Part shown: piece after piece, positions 27,905 through 36,539 of the stretch
How the letters are laid out: each line of letters begins with the position of its first letter
How positions within the stretch are numbered: position 1 is the first letter of the stretch
Assembly (NCBI RefSeq): GCF_001439845.1
Contig: NZ_JYLO01000004.1
Coordinates: forward strand, 62,001 to 126,000
Reading direction: 5' to 3'
From: Pseudomonas lactis
Lineage (GTDB): Bacteria > Pseudomonadota > Gammaproteobacteria > Pseudomonadales > Pseudomonadaceae
DNA: 64,000 nt
Made by a program: the position numbers and the translations under genes
Notes under the pieces: model-generated
Seen by the model: the letters and a program-made list of their open reading frames with translations, nothing else
Databases searched by the model: none
What the model was told of the DNA's origin: nothing

Positions 27905-28459
27905 TCAGGCGGAAGTTTCCAGGCGCAAGCGCCACACGCCGTTGAAGCGTAGCTCGGTGGCGGACAATGGCTCGACGTCGATCCGGTAGAACATCGCGCT
28001 CGGCAACTGCATGACGGACAGCATCGCCGCCCGGATGACGAACGGGTGAGTCACGGCGACGACATTGCCGGGCTGGGTTTCGAGGGATCTGAGCCATTGG
28101 CCGACCCGCATGCACAACTGATCCACCGACTCGCCGCCGTGGGCTGCGCTGGTGCTGTCGGTGGTCCAGGTATTTAAGGTTTCGCTGTCGAGTTGGCCGA
28201 TGCGCTGGCCTTTCCATGCGCCGACATCAAGGTCGCGTAAGGCGAGGTCGACCTGGGCGTTATCGCCGAACAAGCCAGCGCTCTGGCGGGTTCTGGCCTC
28301 GGGGCCGCACAGCAGGCGTGCCTGTTGTTTGTAGCGGCCGGCCAGGGACAGGGCCGCGCCCTGCCAGTCCATCGTGACGGACTCGTCATCCGGAAAACGC
28401 CCCTGCTTTTGCAGGGGCGTGATGGCGTGGCAGATCAGGGTCAAGCGGGTGGCCGGCAT
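27905..28459 (-). CDS. Histidine phosphatase-family protein with degenerate RHG motif
   Basis: The protein has 184 residues of the phosphoglycerate-mutase-like fold. The catalytic RHG near the N terminus reads CHA (LTLICHAIT): the histidine is kept, but the phosphate-binding arginine is cysteine and the glycine alanine. The later elements are present: GPEARTRQSA, RDLDVGAWKG, HGGES and the second histidine in VTHPFVIRA. CobC of the cobalamin pathway belongs to the same superfamily, and the gene sits just upstream of cobF in the same direction, so a link to cobalamin is possible. The altered motif makes normal phosphatase activity doubtful. Confidence 0.75.
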   Translation of the reverse strand: MPATRLTLICHAITPLQKQGRFPDDESVTMDWQGAALSLAGRYKQQARLLCGPEARTRQSAGLFGDNAQVDLALRDLDVGAWKGQRIGQLDSETLNTWTTDSTSAAHGGESVDQLCMRVGQWLRSLETQPGNVVAVTHPFVIRAAMLSVMQLPSAMFYRIDVEPLSATELRFNGVWRLRLETSA

Positions 28460-28476
28460 GGCAATTCTCTGTACCT

Positions 28477-28574
28477 GTAGGAGCGAGCTTGCTCGCGAAA
28501 AGCGTCAACGATAACGCGTGCATCCTGAAGAAGCGCGGCGCCTTTGCGTTTTTCGCGAGCAAGCTCGCTCCTAC
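28477..28574. repeat. REP pair (inverted), unit C
   Basis: The arms GTAGGAGCGAGCTTGCTCGCG and complement flank a core with CGTCAACGATAACGCGTG and GCGCGGCGCCT. The unit fills the gap between the MHS transporter stop and the phosphatase-family start. Confidence 0.92.
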
Positions 28575-28588
28575 GGGGTGTTCGTGCT

Positions 28589-29908
28589 TCAAGCCAGCGC
28601 AGCGCTGGCAGGCACTGCCGTGGAGTGAGCGCTGGCGACAAAATCTTCCTTGCGCAACACCACCAACGCCAGCAACGACACCACCCCGGTCGCCACGTAG
28701 AAATACCACGGCGAGGTAATGTCGCCTGTCACCTTGATCAGCCAGGTGGAAATCAACGGCGCACTGCCGCCGAACACCGCCACCGGCACGTTATAAGCCA
28801 CCGCAATCCCGGTAGAACGAATGCGCGTGGGCAGCAGCTCACTCATCAGCGCATAGGTCGAGGATGCATACAGCCCGAACAAAATCGCCACCGCCATCAA
28901 CGGTGCGAAGAAGGTCGCCGGGGTGGCGGTCGGGGCGGATTTGAACAGCCAGAACATCGCCAGGGTCGCCAGTGTGCCGATCACCATCAGGAACGGCTTG
29001 CGCCCGTATTTATCGGTAAAGGCTCCGCCAAACGGCATCACGAAGGCCGCCGAGAAGCTGGCGACGAACACGTACAGCAAGGTGGTGCCGCTGTCGAACT
29101 TGAGGATCTTGGCCATGTAGGTCGAGGCGAAGGTCAGCACCAGGTAGAAGATCGAGCTGTGCAAGGTAATGATAAAAAACACCAAGGCAATTGCCCGCTT
29201 CCATTGCCAGACCTCACGCAGCGGCGCCCGGGAGGTTTGCCCGGCGCGTTGCAAGGCGAGGAACTCGGGGCTGTCTTCGAGCTTGAGGCGGATGTACATG
29301 GAGATAAAGCCCAGGGGCGCGGCGATCAGGAACGGTACGCGCCAGGCCCATTCCTGCATGACCTCGGCGCCCAGCACCCAGGTCATGCCATTGGCCACGG
29401 CGCCACCGAGCAGCAGGCCGAGCACGGCGGTGACCATCAGCCAGCAAGTGGCAAAGCCGCGGCGACCGGGGCCGGCGTATTCAGAGATGAAGCTGGTGAC
29501 GGTGCCGATCTCGCCGCCCGCCGAGAAGCCCTGTACGCAGCGCACCAGAATCAACAGGATCGGTGCGGCGATGCCCAGGCTGGCGTAGGTCGGCAACAGG
29601 CCCAGCATCACCGTGGAGCCGGTCATCATCACCAGCGCCATGATCAGGGTTTTGCGCCGGCCGATCTTGTCCGCCAGCGGGCCGAAGAACAGCCCACCCA
29701 AGGGGCGGATAAAGAAGCTGAGCGCAAACGCGGCAAAGCTGGCGAACAGGCTGGTGGTGGGGTCATCGGAGACGAAGAACGCCTGGCCAATATAGACCGC
29801 GAGAAAGCCATACACGCCGTAGTCGTACCACTCGATCAAGTGGCCGGAGGTGGCACCGAGAAACGCACGGCGGCGCTTGCGGACGGTGTCTTGTGCGGGA
29901 TTGCCCAT
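28589..29908 (-). CDS. MFS transporter, metabolite:proton symporter (MHS) family
   Basis: The protein has 439 residues with 12 predicted membrane segments. The MHS-type start RRRAFLGATSGHLIEWYDYGVYGFLA and the loop motifs GPLADKIGRRKT and FTDKYGRKPF define the family (relatives of ShiA, ProP and KgtP carry organic acids or zwitterions). The ligand cannot be told from sequence. The gene is third in a leftward operon after a thiolase and an acyl-CoA ligase (34 bases downstream of the ligase), so uptake of the carboxylic acid those enzymes activate is the likely job. A REP pair follows the stop codon. Confidence 0.88.
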   Translation of the reverse strand: MGNPAQDTVRKRRRAFLGATSGHLIEWYDYGVYGFLAVYIGQAFFVSDDPTTSLFASFAAFALSFFIRPLGGLFFGPLADKIGRRKTLIMALVMMTGSTVMLGLLPTYASLGIAAPILLILVRCVQGFSAGGEIGTVTSFISEYAGPGRRGFATCWLMVTAVLGLLLGGAVANGMTWVLGAEVMQEWAWRVPFLIAAPLGFISMYIRLKLEDSPEFLALQRAGQTSRAPLREVWQWKRAIALVFFIITLHSSIFYLVLTFASTYMAKILKFDSGTTLLYVFVASFSAAFVMPFGGAFTDKYGRKPFLMVIGTLATLAMFWLFKSAPTATPATFFAPLMAVAILFGLYASSTYALMSELLPTRIRSTGIAVAYNVPVAVFGGSAPLISTWLIKVTGDITSPWYFYVATGVVSLLALVVLRKEDFVASAHSTAVPASAALA

Positions 29909-29941
29909 CGTGGGGACTCCTTGTCTGATTATCGATCCATG

Positions 29942-31471
29942 TTAAAGCGCGGCGATACTCGCTGCTTTCAACCACTGCCGCAAGTCGGTCTTGAGAATCT
30001 TGCCGTAGCTGTTCTTGGGCAAGTCGCTGCGCCACACATATTTTTTTGGTTTTTTGAACGAGGCCATCCGCGCCAGGAACCACGCGGTGAGTTCGCCTTC
30101 GTCCAGGGGCTGACCGCTGCGGGTCACCACGAAGGCCACCACCGATTCACCCCATTGCGCGTCCGGCTCGCCCACCACGCACACTTCGAACACCTCGGGA
30201 TGCTGGGCCAGCACTTCCTCGACTTCACGGGGGTACACGTTGCTACCGCCACTGATGATCACGTCCTTGGAGCGGTCCGTGAGCGTCAGGTAGCCGGCCG
30301 GGTCGAGGTAACCGATATCGCCGGTCAGCAGCCAACCATCCACCAGCGTCTGGCGCGTGGCTTGCGGGTTGCGCCAGTAGCCTTGCATCACCGTGGCGCC
30401 ACGCACCGCGATTTCGCCGCGCTGGCCGGTGGGCAGTGGCTGGCGCTCGGCATCGAGGATGCGGATCTCCACACAGGCTTGCGCGTGGCCCACCGAGGCG
30501 GCCAGGGTGGCCCAGTCGGGACGCTGGCGCTCGGCGATCAAGGCGCGGGGCAAGACGCTGATGGTCATCGGGCTCTCGCCCTGGCCGTAGATCTGCACCA
30601 GGCGCGGGCCGAAGGTGTCGACCGCTTCGCGCAGGTCGGCCAGGTACATGGGGCCGCCGCCGTAGACGATGGTCTTGATGCCGGCGCCGTGATAATCCTG
30701 GCGCCGCGCCTGTTCGACCATGCGCTTGACCATGGTAGGCGCAGCAAACAACGACACATCGCCCATCTGCTCGGCCAGCCCGAACAGTTCGGCGGCATCG
30801 AAGCCATGGGAGGCCGGCACCACATGGCGGGCGCCGCAGCGCACATGGATGAAGTTGTACAGGCCGGCACCGTGGGACATGGGCGCGGCATACAGCGCCG
30901 CATCGTCGGCACTCACCGCGTCGACATCCGTGGCGTAGCACAGCGACATGGCAATCAGGTTGCCGTGGGACAGCATCACACCCTTGGAGCGCCCGGTGGT
31001 GCCGGAGGTGTAGAACAGCCAGGCGAGGTCGTGATCCTGGCGGGGCACCGGCTGTTCCAGGGTCGGCCAACCATGGCTGGGCGGCAGCGGGTGGCCGTCC
31101 AGTTCCGTGCAATGCACGGGCAAATCCCGCGATGAAAATACCTGGCCGCCGTCGGTAAAGATCAGCCGCGCCTCGGCATTATCGGTAATCCACGCCGCTT
31201 CGCTGGGGTGCAGCTTGGCGTTGATCGGCACCGCCACCCCGCCCATCCACCAGATGGCGTAGAGCAGTTCCAGGTAGTCGCAGCTGTTTTTCATCAGCAG
31301 CGCCACCGCGTCTCCCGGCACCAGGCCATGCTGCTCCACCAGGTGCGCGGCGCGTTGGCGCACGTGGGCGGCGAAGGTGGCGTAGTCGGCCACTTGCACG
31401 CTGCCGTCGAACAAGGCCGGGCGTTGCGGGGCCCGGCGCTGGGTGTCGTGCAGCCAGTTGGCAATGTTCAT
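29942..31471 (-). CDS. Acyl-CoA synthetase, AMP-dependent (ANL superfamily)
   Basis: The protein has 509 residues. Motifs in order: FYTSGTTGRSKGVMLSHGN (P-loop, about residue 152), YGQGESPM, TGDIGYLDPAGYL, a DRSKDVIISGGSNVYP hinge and the C-terminal catalytic lysine in PKNSYGKILK. This is a full-length ANL acid:CoA ligase. The start ATG lies three bases after the stop of the upstream thiolase gene, so the two are translationally linked. With the downstream MHS transporter this suggests uptake, CoA activation and thiolytic cleavage of one organic acid. No acyl-CoA dehydrogenase or hydratase lies in the operon. Substrate not assignable. Confidence 0.9.
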   Translation of the reverse strand: MNIANWLHDTQRRAPQRPALFDGSVQVADYATFAAHVRQRAAHLVEQHGLVPGDAVALLMKNSCDYLELLYAIWWMGGVAVPINAKLHPSEAAWITDNAEARLIFTDGGQVFSSRDLPVHCTELDGHPLPPSHGWPTLEQPVPRQDHDLAWLFYTSGTTGRSKGVMLSHGNLIAMSLCYATDVDAVSADDAALYAAPMSHGAGLYNFIHVRCGARHVVPASHGFDAAELFGLAEQMGDVSLFAAPTMVKRMVEQARRQDYHGAGIKTIVYGGGPMYLADLREAVDTFGPRLVQIYGQGESPMTISVLPRALIAERQRPDWATLAASVGHAQACVEIRILDAERQPLPTGQRGEIAVRGATVMQGYWRNPQATRQTLVDGWLLTGDIGYLDPAGYLTLTDRSKDVIISGGSNVYPREVEEVLAQHPEVFEVCVVGEPDAQWGESVVAFVVTRSGQPLDEGELTAWFLARMASFKKPKKYVWRSDLPKNSYGKILKTDLRQWLKAASIAAL

Positions 31472-31474
31472 GGC

Positions 31475-32653
31475 TCAGCTCCGGCGTGCCTGCAGGACCG
31501 AGGCGTAGTTGGCCACCGCCATGCCGCCCATATTGAACACCAGGCCAAACTCCGGGTTGGGCACCGCCAGGCCAATCGGTTCGCCGGTCAATTGCCGGAA
31601 CGCCAAGGCATGCATGGACACCCCCGTGGCACCGACGGGGTGCCCCTTGGCCTTGAGCCCGCCGGAAAGGTTCACCGGCAAGCGCCCGCCGGCGCGCACC
31701 ACGCCGCTGTCGAGCACGCGATGGCCTTCGCCCTTGGGCGCCAGACCCATGGCTTCGTAGATCAGCAGCTCGGCGATGGTGAAGCAGTCGTGCACCTCGG
31801 CGAAACTCAGGTCGGCCAGGGTCACATTTGCGCCGCGCAATGCTGAGTGAATCGCCCGCTGTGGGCCCTCGAAGGCGAGGATGTCGCGTTGGGCGATGGG
31901 CAGCGTGTCGTTGACCTGGGTCATTGCACGTATCTGCACCTCGCGACGAAACGCGCGCGCACGTTTGGGCGAGGCGAGGATGATCGCGGCGGCGCCGTCG
32001 CTGATCAGCGAGCAATCGGTCAGGCGCAGGGAGTCAGCCACGAACGGGTTGCTTTGGGACACGTTGTTGCAGTGCTCGAAATTCATCTCCCGATGCATCT
32101 GCGCCAGCGGGTTGGCCATGGCATTGGAGTGGTTTTTGGTGGCGATGGCCGCCATCGAGCCCAGCGGGCAGTGGTAACGCTCGGCGTATTGGCGCGCGGC
32201 GCGGCCGAACAACTGGGGGAAACTCAGGCCGGCTTCGGCCGGGTCGTTCTGGTAGCCGGCCCCGGCCAAGGCTTGGGTGACCGCGGCGGTGCTGGTGTGG
32301 GTCATCTTCTCGGCGCCCACCACCAGCACCAGCTCAGCGCTGCCGGAGAGGATCGCGTTGACCCCCGCCTGAATCGCCGCCGAGCCGGACGCACAGGCGT
32401 TTTCACAGCGGGTAGCCGGTTTGAAGCGCAGCCCGGGGTCGGCTTGCAATAGCAATGAGGCGGCAAACCCGTCGGGCACCAGCCCCGAGTTGAAATGGCC
32501 GAGGAACAACGCATCGATTTGCGACGCGTCAATCTCGGCATCGCTCAAGGCTTCCCGGGTAACCTGGACGATCAGATCTTCCAGCGTCGTGCCTTCCAGG
32601 CGACCAAAGCGGGAGTGACCAGCGGCAACAATGGAGACGCAATCAGCAGGCAT
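31475..32653 (-). CDS. Thiolase-family acetyl-CoA acyltransferase (SCP-x-like)
   Basis: The product has 392 residues from the ATG at 32653. An in-frame TTG two codons upstream (32659) cannot be excluded because the ribosome site is weak for both. Nucleophile Cys lies in RCENACASGSAA (about 90), the catalytic His in EVHDCFTIAELL (near 290) and His in the GGLKAKGHPVGATG loop (near 342). The HDCF form and lack of a second active-site Cys in the usual CxGGG place it near the SCP-x/acetyl-CoA acetyltransferase branch rather than FadA. It is the first gene of the thiolase-ligase-transporter operon, divergent from a PAS-LuxR regulator. Confidence 0.85.
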   Translation of the reverse strand: MPADCVSIVAAGHSRFGRLEGTTLEDLIVQVTREALSDAEIDASQIDALFLGHFNSGLVPDGFAASLLLQADPGLRFKPATRCENACASGSAAIQAGVNAILSGSAELVLVVGAEKMTHTSTAAVTQALAGAGYQNDPAEAGLSFPQLFGRAARQYAERYHCPLGSMAAIATKNHSNAMANPLAQMHREMNFEHCNNVSQSNPFVADSLRLTDCSLISDGAAAIILASPKRARAFRREVQIRAMTQVNDTLPIAQRDILAFEGPQRAIHSALRGANVTLADLSFAEVHDCFTIAELLIYEAMGLAPKGEGHRVLDSGVVRAGGRLPVNLSGGLKAKGHPVGATGVSMHALAFRQLTGEPIGLAVPNPEFGLVFNMGGMAVANYASVLQARRS

Positions 32654-32727
32654 AATCAATTTCTTCTGTTCTTGATTCGGACTTTACTTACAATGACCCA
32701 CCCCTGATCGTGCGCCAATTCGTGTAA

Positions 32728-32747
32728 CTACTTACACGGGTAAGTAG
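32728..32747. promoter_or_regulatory. Perfect palindrome, candidate operator of the PAS-LuxR regulator
   Basis: CTACTTAC-ACGG-GTAAGTAG is an inverted repeat with exact 8-base arms in the 130-base gap between the divergent thiolase and PAS-LuxR genes. LuxR-type regulators bind such dyads. Binding is inference. Confidence 0.6.
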
Positions 32748-32783
32748 CGCCCCAGGGCATTGAACAACGAGGCAGGATGCCCC

Positions 32784-33356
32784 ATGACCGCGCTAGCCCA
32801 GCAATTTCCCGACCTCGAACGCCTGGCGTTCAAGCTGTCCCCTGCCCCGCAGATCGTCACCAGCGACCGCGTGATACTCGACTGCAACGACGCTTTCCTG
32901 AAGCTGTTCGGCTATACGCGCGATGCACTGGTCAACCAACTGACCCTGCTGATCTACCCGTCCCAGGCCGACTACCACGCCATCGGCAAGCGCAGCCATG
33001 ACTGGCTGCTCGACAGCGACAACGGCTTTTATTCCGATGAACGCTTCATGCAGCACCACAACGGCGAGGTGTTCTGGGCCAAATCCCACGGCTACACCCT
33101 CACGCCCAAAGACCCGTTCAAACTGATGATCTGGCACTTCGAACGCCTGGACCGCATGCACCAGGGCACCGGCGACCTCACGCCCCGTGAGCGGGAAATC
33201 GCCATGCACATCGTCAACGGCTTCAAATCCAAGGAAATCGCCCTGCGCCTGGCAATCTCCCACCGCACCGTTGAGGTGCACCGGGCGCGGCTGATGAAGA
33301 AACTCCAGGCCAAGACGGTGGTGGAATTGGTGTCGAAGATCATCATGGTGGCGTGA
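32784..33356 (+). CDS. PAS domain-containing LuxR-family transcriptional regulator
   Basis: The ATG at 32784 is preferred: AGGA lies six bases upstream. A TTG at 32760 would add eight residues without a ribosome site. The product has 190 residues. Residues about 10-115 form a PAS fold (SDRVILDCNDAFLKLFGYTRDALVNQ, with HHNGEVFWAKSHGYTL). Residues about 132-188 form a LuxR helix-turn-helix (LTPREREIAMHIVNGFKSKEIALRLAISHRTVEVHRARLMKKL). It lacks a receiver or autoinducer domain, so direct ligand sensing by the PAS domain is likely. It is divergent from the thiolase/ligase/transporter operon and is probably its regulator. Confidence 0.85.
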   Translation: MTALAQQFPDLERLAFKLSPAPQIVTSDRVILDCNDAFLKLFGYTRDALVNQLTLLIYPSQADYHAIGKRSHDWLLDSDNGFYSDERFMQHHNGEVFWAKSHGYTLTPKDPFKLMIWHFERLDRMHQGTGDLTPREREIAMHIVNGFKSKEIALRLAISHRTVEVHRARLMKKLQAKTVVELVSKIIMVA

Positions 33357-33528
33357 CAGACAACAGCTATTTAACTGATGCCCCGCGATCCAAATGTGTG
33401 GGCAGTCCCAGTGCCGAGCAGTCAAGCGAACGCAACGCTCAAGGTAACAAAGATCAAATGTGGGAGCTGGCTTGCCTGCGAAAGCGGTAGTGCAGTAGAT
33501 GCACAACCTGCAGGTTGCACACTCCACA

Positions 33529-33894
33529 CTAACCACGATGCGAAGCGAGCCGCTCTTGATCTGCTTGTGATCTTGATCTCAGGCGCCCCGTTAAACCACG
33601 CTGGCCGAACGCAGGCTTGAATTCGTGGGTAACCCGGCAGGACGCCGGGTTAGCCGCCCCGCGCCATGGATGGCGCGTGGCGGCGGCCCACGGATTCAAG
33701 CCTGTGTTCGGGCACACCGAGCCCAAGCGAGGTGCCGAGTGGTGGGGCAAGAGCGTTTTGCTTACTTTGCCGCTTTTGCAAAGTGAGCCGCCGTCAGGGC
33801 GGAACCCTAGGTGGCCGTTACCGCAGGAATGGATATGTACCCAATCCAACTGTGTTGACTGCTGGGCCGCCTTCGCGAGCAAGCCCGCTCCCAC
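33529..33894 (+). repeat. Long structured intergenic element, copy 2
   Basis: Same layout as copy 1. The outer stem 33613-33629 pairs with 33687-33703 (AGGCTTGAATTCGTGGG with CCCACGGATTCAAGCCT, one wobble). The inner hairpin is TAACCCGGC...GCCGGGTTA. GCTTACTTTG at 33760-33769 pairs with 33779-33788, with a loop much shorter than copy 1. CCGCC-GTCAG-GGCGG follows at 33788-33802. It ends in a single REP. Confidence 0.85.
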
Positions 33895-34010
33895 AGTTTG
33901 ATTGCGGGGGTGTCAGGGAGATAGGCGTCGGCTGTCAGGCCGTCATCGCAGGCAAGCCAGCTCCCACAGTTTGATTGCGGGGGTGTCAGGTAGAGGCAAG
34001 TTAACCCTCA
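33871..34010. repeat. Short tandem repeats carrying single REPs
   Basis: The string CTCCCACAGTTTGATTGCGG followed by GGGTGTCAGG occurs twice about 73 bases apart, each after a REP (33873-33894 and 33946-33967). A third, diverged TTGAGGGGTGTCAGGTAGAT follows near 34019. Confidence 0.75.
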
Positions 34011-34161
34011 CATTTGGGTTGAGGGGTGTCAGGTAGATAGGCGGCCGCTGTCTGGACCGCGTAGCTGAAACGTTCAACCGAGCACGTCCATACAATCCCC
34101 CACAACCCTGCCCCCCCTAACCTCACCGCTTTCGAACCCTCATAAGCGCTGGAGAACGGGC

Positions 34162-35058
34162 ATGGGTAACACAACAACCAAGGTATCGCTGGCATTGACG
34201 CTGCTGGCAAGTGCGATGATGAGCAGCGCGTTCGCCGCCACCCCAAGCGTGGCCGTGGCGCCGCAGTACGACACCAGCCATGTGTATGTGGCACCGGCCG
34301 ATGTGGACCGTTTTGCCCAGAGTTTCCTCGCCACCTTCGGCGGCAAAAGCACGCCCCAGGTCGTGGTCAACGTGCTGCCGGTGCCGAGCAGCACCACCTC
34401 GCAACTGCTGCAGACCCCGGCGGGCACCGTGTCGTTGTTCGGCTTTACCACCCCCGTACCCCACCCCTTCGGCCAGGAACGCAACGGCTATCTGGTCAAG
34501 GACATGGACGTGGCCCTCAAGGCCGCGCGGGAAAATGGCGCCGACGTGATCGTCAGCGATTTCCCCGACCCCATCGGCCGTGATGCCGTGGTGCAATGGC
34601 CGGGGGGCGTGAACATGCAGCTGTACTGGCACACCAAGACCCCGGATTACGCCGCCTTCGACACCGTGCCGGAAAACCGTGTGTATGTGTCCAACGACAG
34701 CGCCGAGCGGTTTATCAAGGCGTTCCTGGGTTTCTCCCACGGCAAGGTGTTGAGCGACGACAAGCACGCCCCAGGCGTTGATGTCGGCCAGGCCGGCGGC
34801 CACTACCGCCGGGTTGATATCGAATCGCCGTTCGGGCGCATGGCGGTGCTGGTCACCAACGGCCAACTGCCCTACCCGTTCGGCCACGACACCACCGGTT
34901 ATCAGGTCACCGACCTGGCCGCCACCCTGGGCAAGGCCACTGGCTCTGGCGCCACAGTGCTGGTGCCGGCGTTCGACAGCAAAGGTCGGCGCAGTGCGTT
35001 GGTGGAGTTCCCAGGCGGTTATGTCGCAGAAATCCACCAACTCAGCGCGGCAAAATGA
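34162..35058 (+). CDS. Exported double VOC (glyoxalase-fold) protein
   Basis: The protein has 298 residues with a signal peptide (cleavage near SAFA-AT, about residue 26). The mature part is an internal duplication of a vicinal-oxygen-chelate half: HVYVAPADVDRFAQSFLATFGG and RVYVSNDSAERFIKAFLGFSHG begin the two halves. In each, a hydrophobic strand precedes PVPHPFGQERNGYLVKDMDVAL or LPYPFGHDTTGYQVTDLAATL. VOC proteins include glyoxalases, dioxygenases and binding proteins; most are cytosolic, so the signal peptide is notable. The ligands for a metal are not obvious. Its stop overlaps the start of an AlgE-like porin gene (ATGA), suggesting a joint role at the cell envelope. Function unknown. 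Confidence 0.7.
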   Translation: MGNTTTKVSLALTLLASAMMSSAFAATPSVAVAPQYDTSHVYVAPADVDRFAQSFLATFGGKSTPQVVVNVLPVPSSTTSQLLQTPAGTVSLFGFTTPVPHPFGQERNGYLVKDMDVALKAARENGADVIVSDFPDPIGRDAVVQWPGGVNMQLYWHTKTPDYAAFDTVPENRVYVSNDSAERFIKAFLGFSHGKVLSDDKHAPGVDVGQAGGHYRRVDIESPFGRMAVLVTNGQLPYPFGHDTTGYQVTDLAATLGKATGSGATVLVPAFDSKGRRSALVEFPGGYVAEIHQLSAAK

Positions 35059-36446
35059 TTCGTCACGCAGGCTGGAGCCTGGCGGTGCTGTGGCCGTTGC
35101 TTGCTGGCGGCGTGCAGGCCGACGACCAGCCGGTTCGCCCGGCGATCAAGGCCAACCGCTGGCAGGAAGACTGGTCTGTGCTCAAGGACCCGGCATTGCG
35201 CACGCAACCTTTGGACAACCTCAAGTACATCCCACTGTCCGCCGCCAACCCGTTCACCTACTTGTCGTTGGGCGCAACCTTGCGTGAACGCTTCGAGATG
35301 AACGACGCCAGCGGGTTCGGCGTGCGGGATGTAGCGCGTGACCGCTACCTGATCCAGCGCTTTCAGGTGCACGCCGACTTGCACCTGAACGAACACTGGC
35401 GGCTGTTCACCCAGTTGGAAGATGTGCGGGCCTATGACAAGACCACGATTGGCGGTGCCGACCAGAACCGCGTCGACCTGCGCCTGGCCTTTGCCGAATA
35501 CGTGAAGACCTTCAGCGCTGGCACCTTCAAGGCACGGGCTGGCCGCCAGGATTTCGCCTTCGACTTGCAGCGCTTCATCTCGTCACGGGACGGCCCGAAT
35601 GTGCGGCAGTCCTTCGATGCGTTGTGGGCGGACTGGGAAACGCCGCAATGGCGCTTTATCGGGATCGCCAGCCAACCGGTGCAGTACCAGGATGGCCGGC
35701 ATTTCGACGATAAGTCCAACAGCGACGCGCGCTTCCACATGCTACGGGTCGAGCGGCTGGTGGGCGGCACCAATGAGCTGTCGGCCTATTACGGCATATA
35801 CGAGCGCAGTGCCGCCCATTACCTGGACGCCGACGGCGACGAAACCCGCCAGTTGCTAGACGCCCGCCTCGGTGGCGCAGCCCAGGGGTTCGACTGGGAT
35901 GTCGAAGCCATGCTGCAACGCGGCTCGGTGGGCAGCAAGACGATTCGCGCCTGGGCCGGTGGCAGCCGCACCGGCTACACCTTTGACACGCTGGCCTGGA
36001 AGCCGCGTATCGGCCTGCAACTGGATATCGCTTCCGGTGACCGCAAGGCCCATGACGGCAAGGTCGGCACCTTCAACCCGCTGTTCCCCAATGGCTATTA
36101 CTTTTCCCTGGCGGGCTATACCGGCTACAGCAACCTGATCCACGTCAAGCCGTCGATTACCGTCAAGCCCCTCGCCAAGCTCAGCGTGCAAACCGCTGTC
36201 GGCCTGCTGTGGCGGCAGACCACCGCAGACGCCGTCTACACCCAGCCCAACCTGGCCGTGGCGGGCACGGCGGGCCAAGGTGAGCGCTGGACCGGCGCCT
36301 ACGGGCAACTGCGCACCGACTACGCCTTTACGCCCAACCTCAGCGGTGCGGTCGAGGCGGTGCACTACGCGGTTGGCCAGACCCTGCGTGATGCCGGTGG
36401 GCACGACAGCAATTACCTGGGCATGGAGCTCAAGTTCAGTTGGTGA
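35055..36446 (+). CDS. Alginate-export-family outer membrane porin (AlgE-like)
   Basis: The protein has 463 residues. A signal peptide (MIRHAGWSLAVLWPLLAGGVQA) precedes a strand-rich barrel of the alginate_exp type: LGATLRERFEMNDASGFG, RYLIQRFQVHADLHLNEHWRLFTQLEDVR, ARAGRQDFAFDLQR and DNKSN-like acidic loops. The C terminus ends in Trp (GMELKFSW), usual for outer-membrane barrels. No alginate biosynthesis genes are near, so a role as a specific porin for another anionic or aromatic solute is as likely as alginate. The start codon overlaps the VOC gene stop by four bases. Confidence 0.82.
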   Translation: MIRHAGWSLAVLWPLLAGGVQADDQPVRPAIKANRWQEDWSVLKDPALRTQPLDNLKYIPLSAANPFTYLSLGATLRERFEMNDASGFGVRDVARDRYLIQRFQVHADLHLNEHWRLFTQLEDVRAYDKTTIGGADQNRVDLRLAFAEYVKTFSAGTFKARAGRQDFAFDLQRFISSRDGPNVRQSFDALWADWETPQWRFIGIASQPVQYQDGRHFDDKSNSDARFHMLRVERLVGGTNELSAYYGIYERSAAHYLDADGDETRQLLDARLGGAAQGFDWDVEAMLQRGSVGSKTIRAWAGGSRTGYTFDTLAWKPRIGLQLDIASGDRKAHDGKVGTFNPLFPNGYYFSLAGYTGYSNLIHVKPSITVKPLAKLSVQTAVGLLWRQTTADAVYTQPNLAVAGTAGQGERWTGAYGQLRTDYAFTPNLSGAVEAVHYAVGQTLRDAGGHDSNYLGMELKFSW

Positions 36447-36539
36447 GACAAGCACACCCATACAAGCCTGGGCCCAGGTTTACGGCAATAGTGATGCGGT
36501 TTTTACACCGCCCTTTTTCAGCCCTGCAAGGAGTTTCAG

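Larger units (their letters stand above)
33357..34161. other. Long intergenic region with REPs and structured element copy 2
   Basis: These 805 bases hold no supported gene. Single REP at 33460-33483, structured element copy 2 at 33529-33894, then tandem REP-bearing repeats to about 34060. The last 100 bases before 34162 are unremarkable and must hold the promoter of the VOC/porin pair. Confidence 0.75.

Noticed and set aside
27104..28459. A complete cobalamin biosynthesis cluster around cobF
   Set aside because: Only cobF is recognisable. The neighbours are an esterase and a degenerate phosphatase-like protein.
35055..36446. Alginate biosynthesis locus
   Set aside because: Only a barrel of the alginate-export family is present; no alg polymerase, epimerase or acetylase gene lies near, so the family name is not proof of function.
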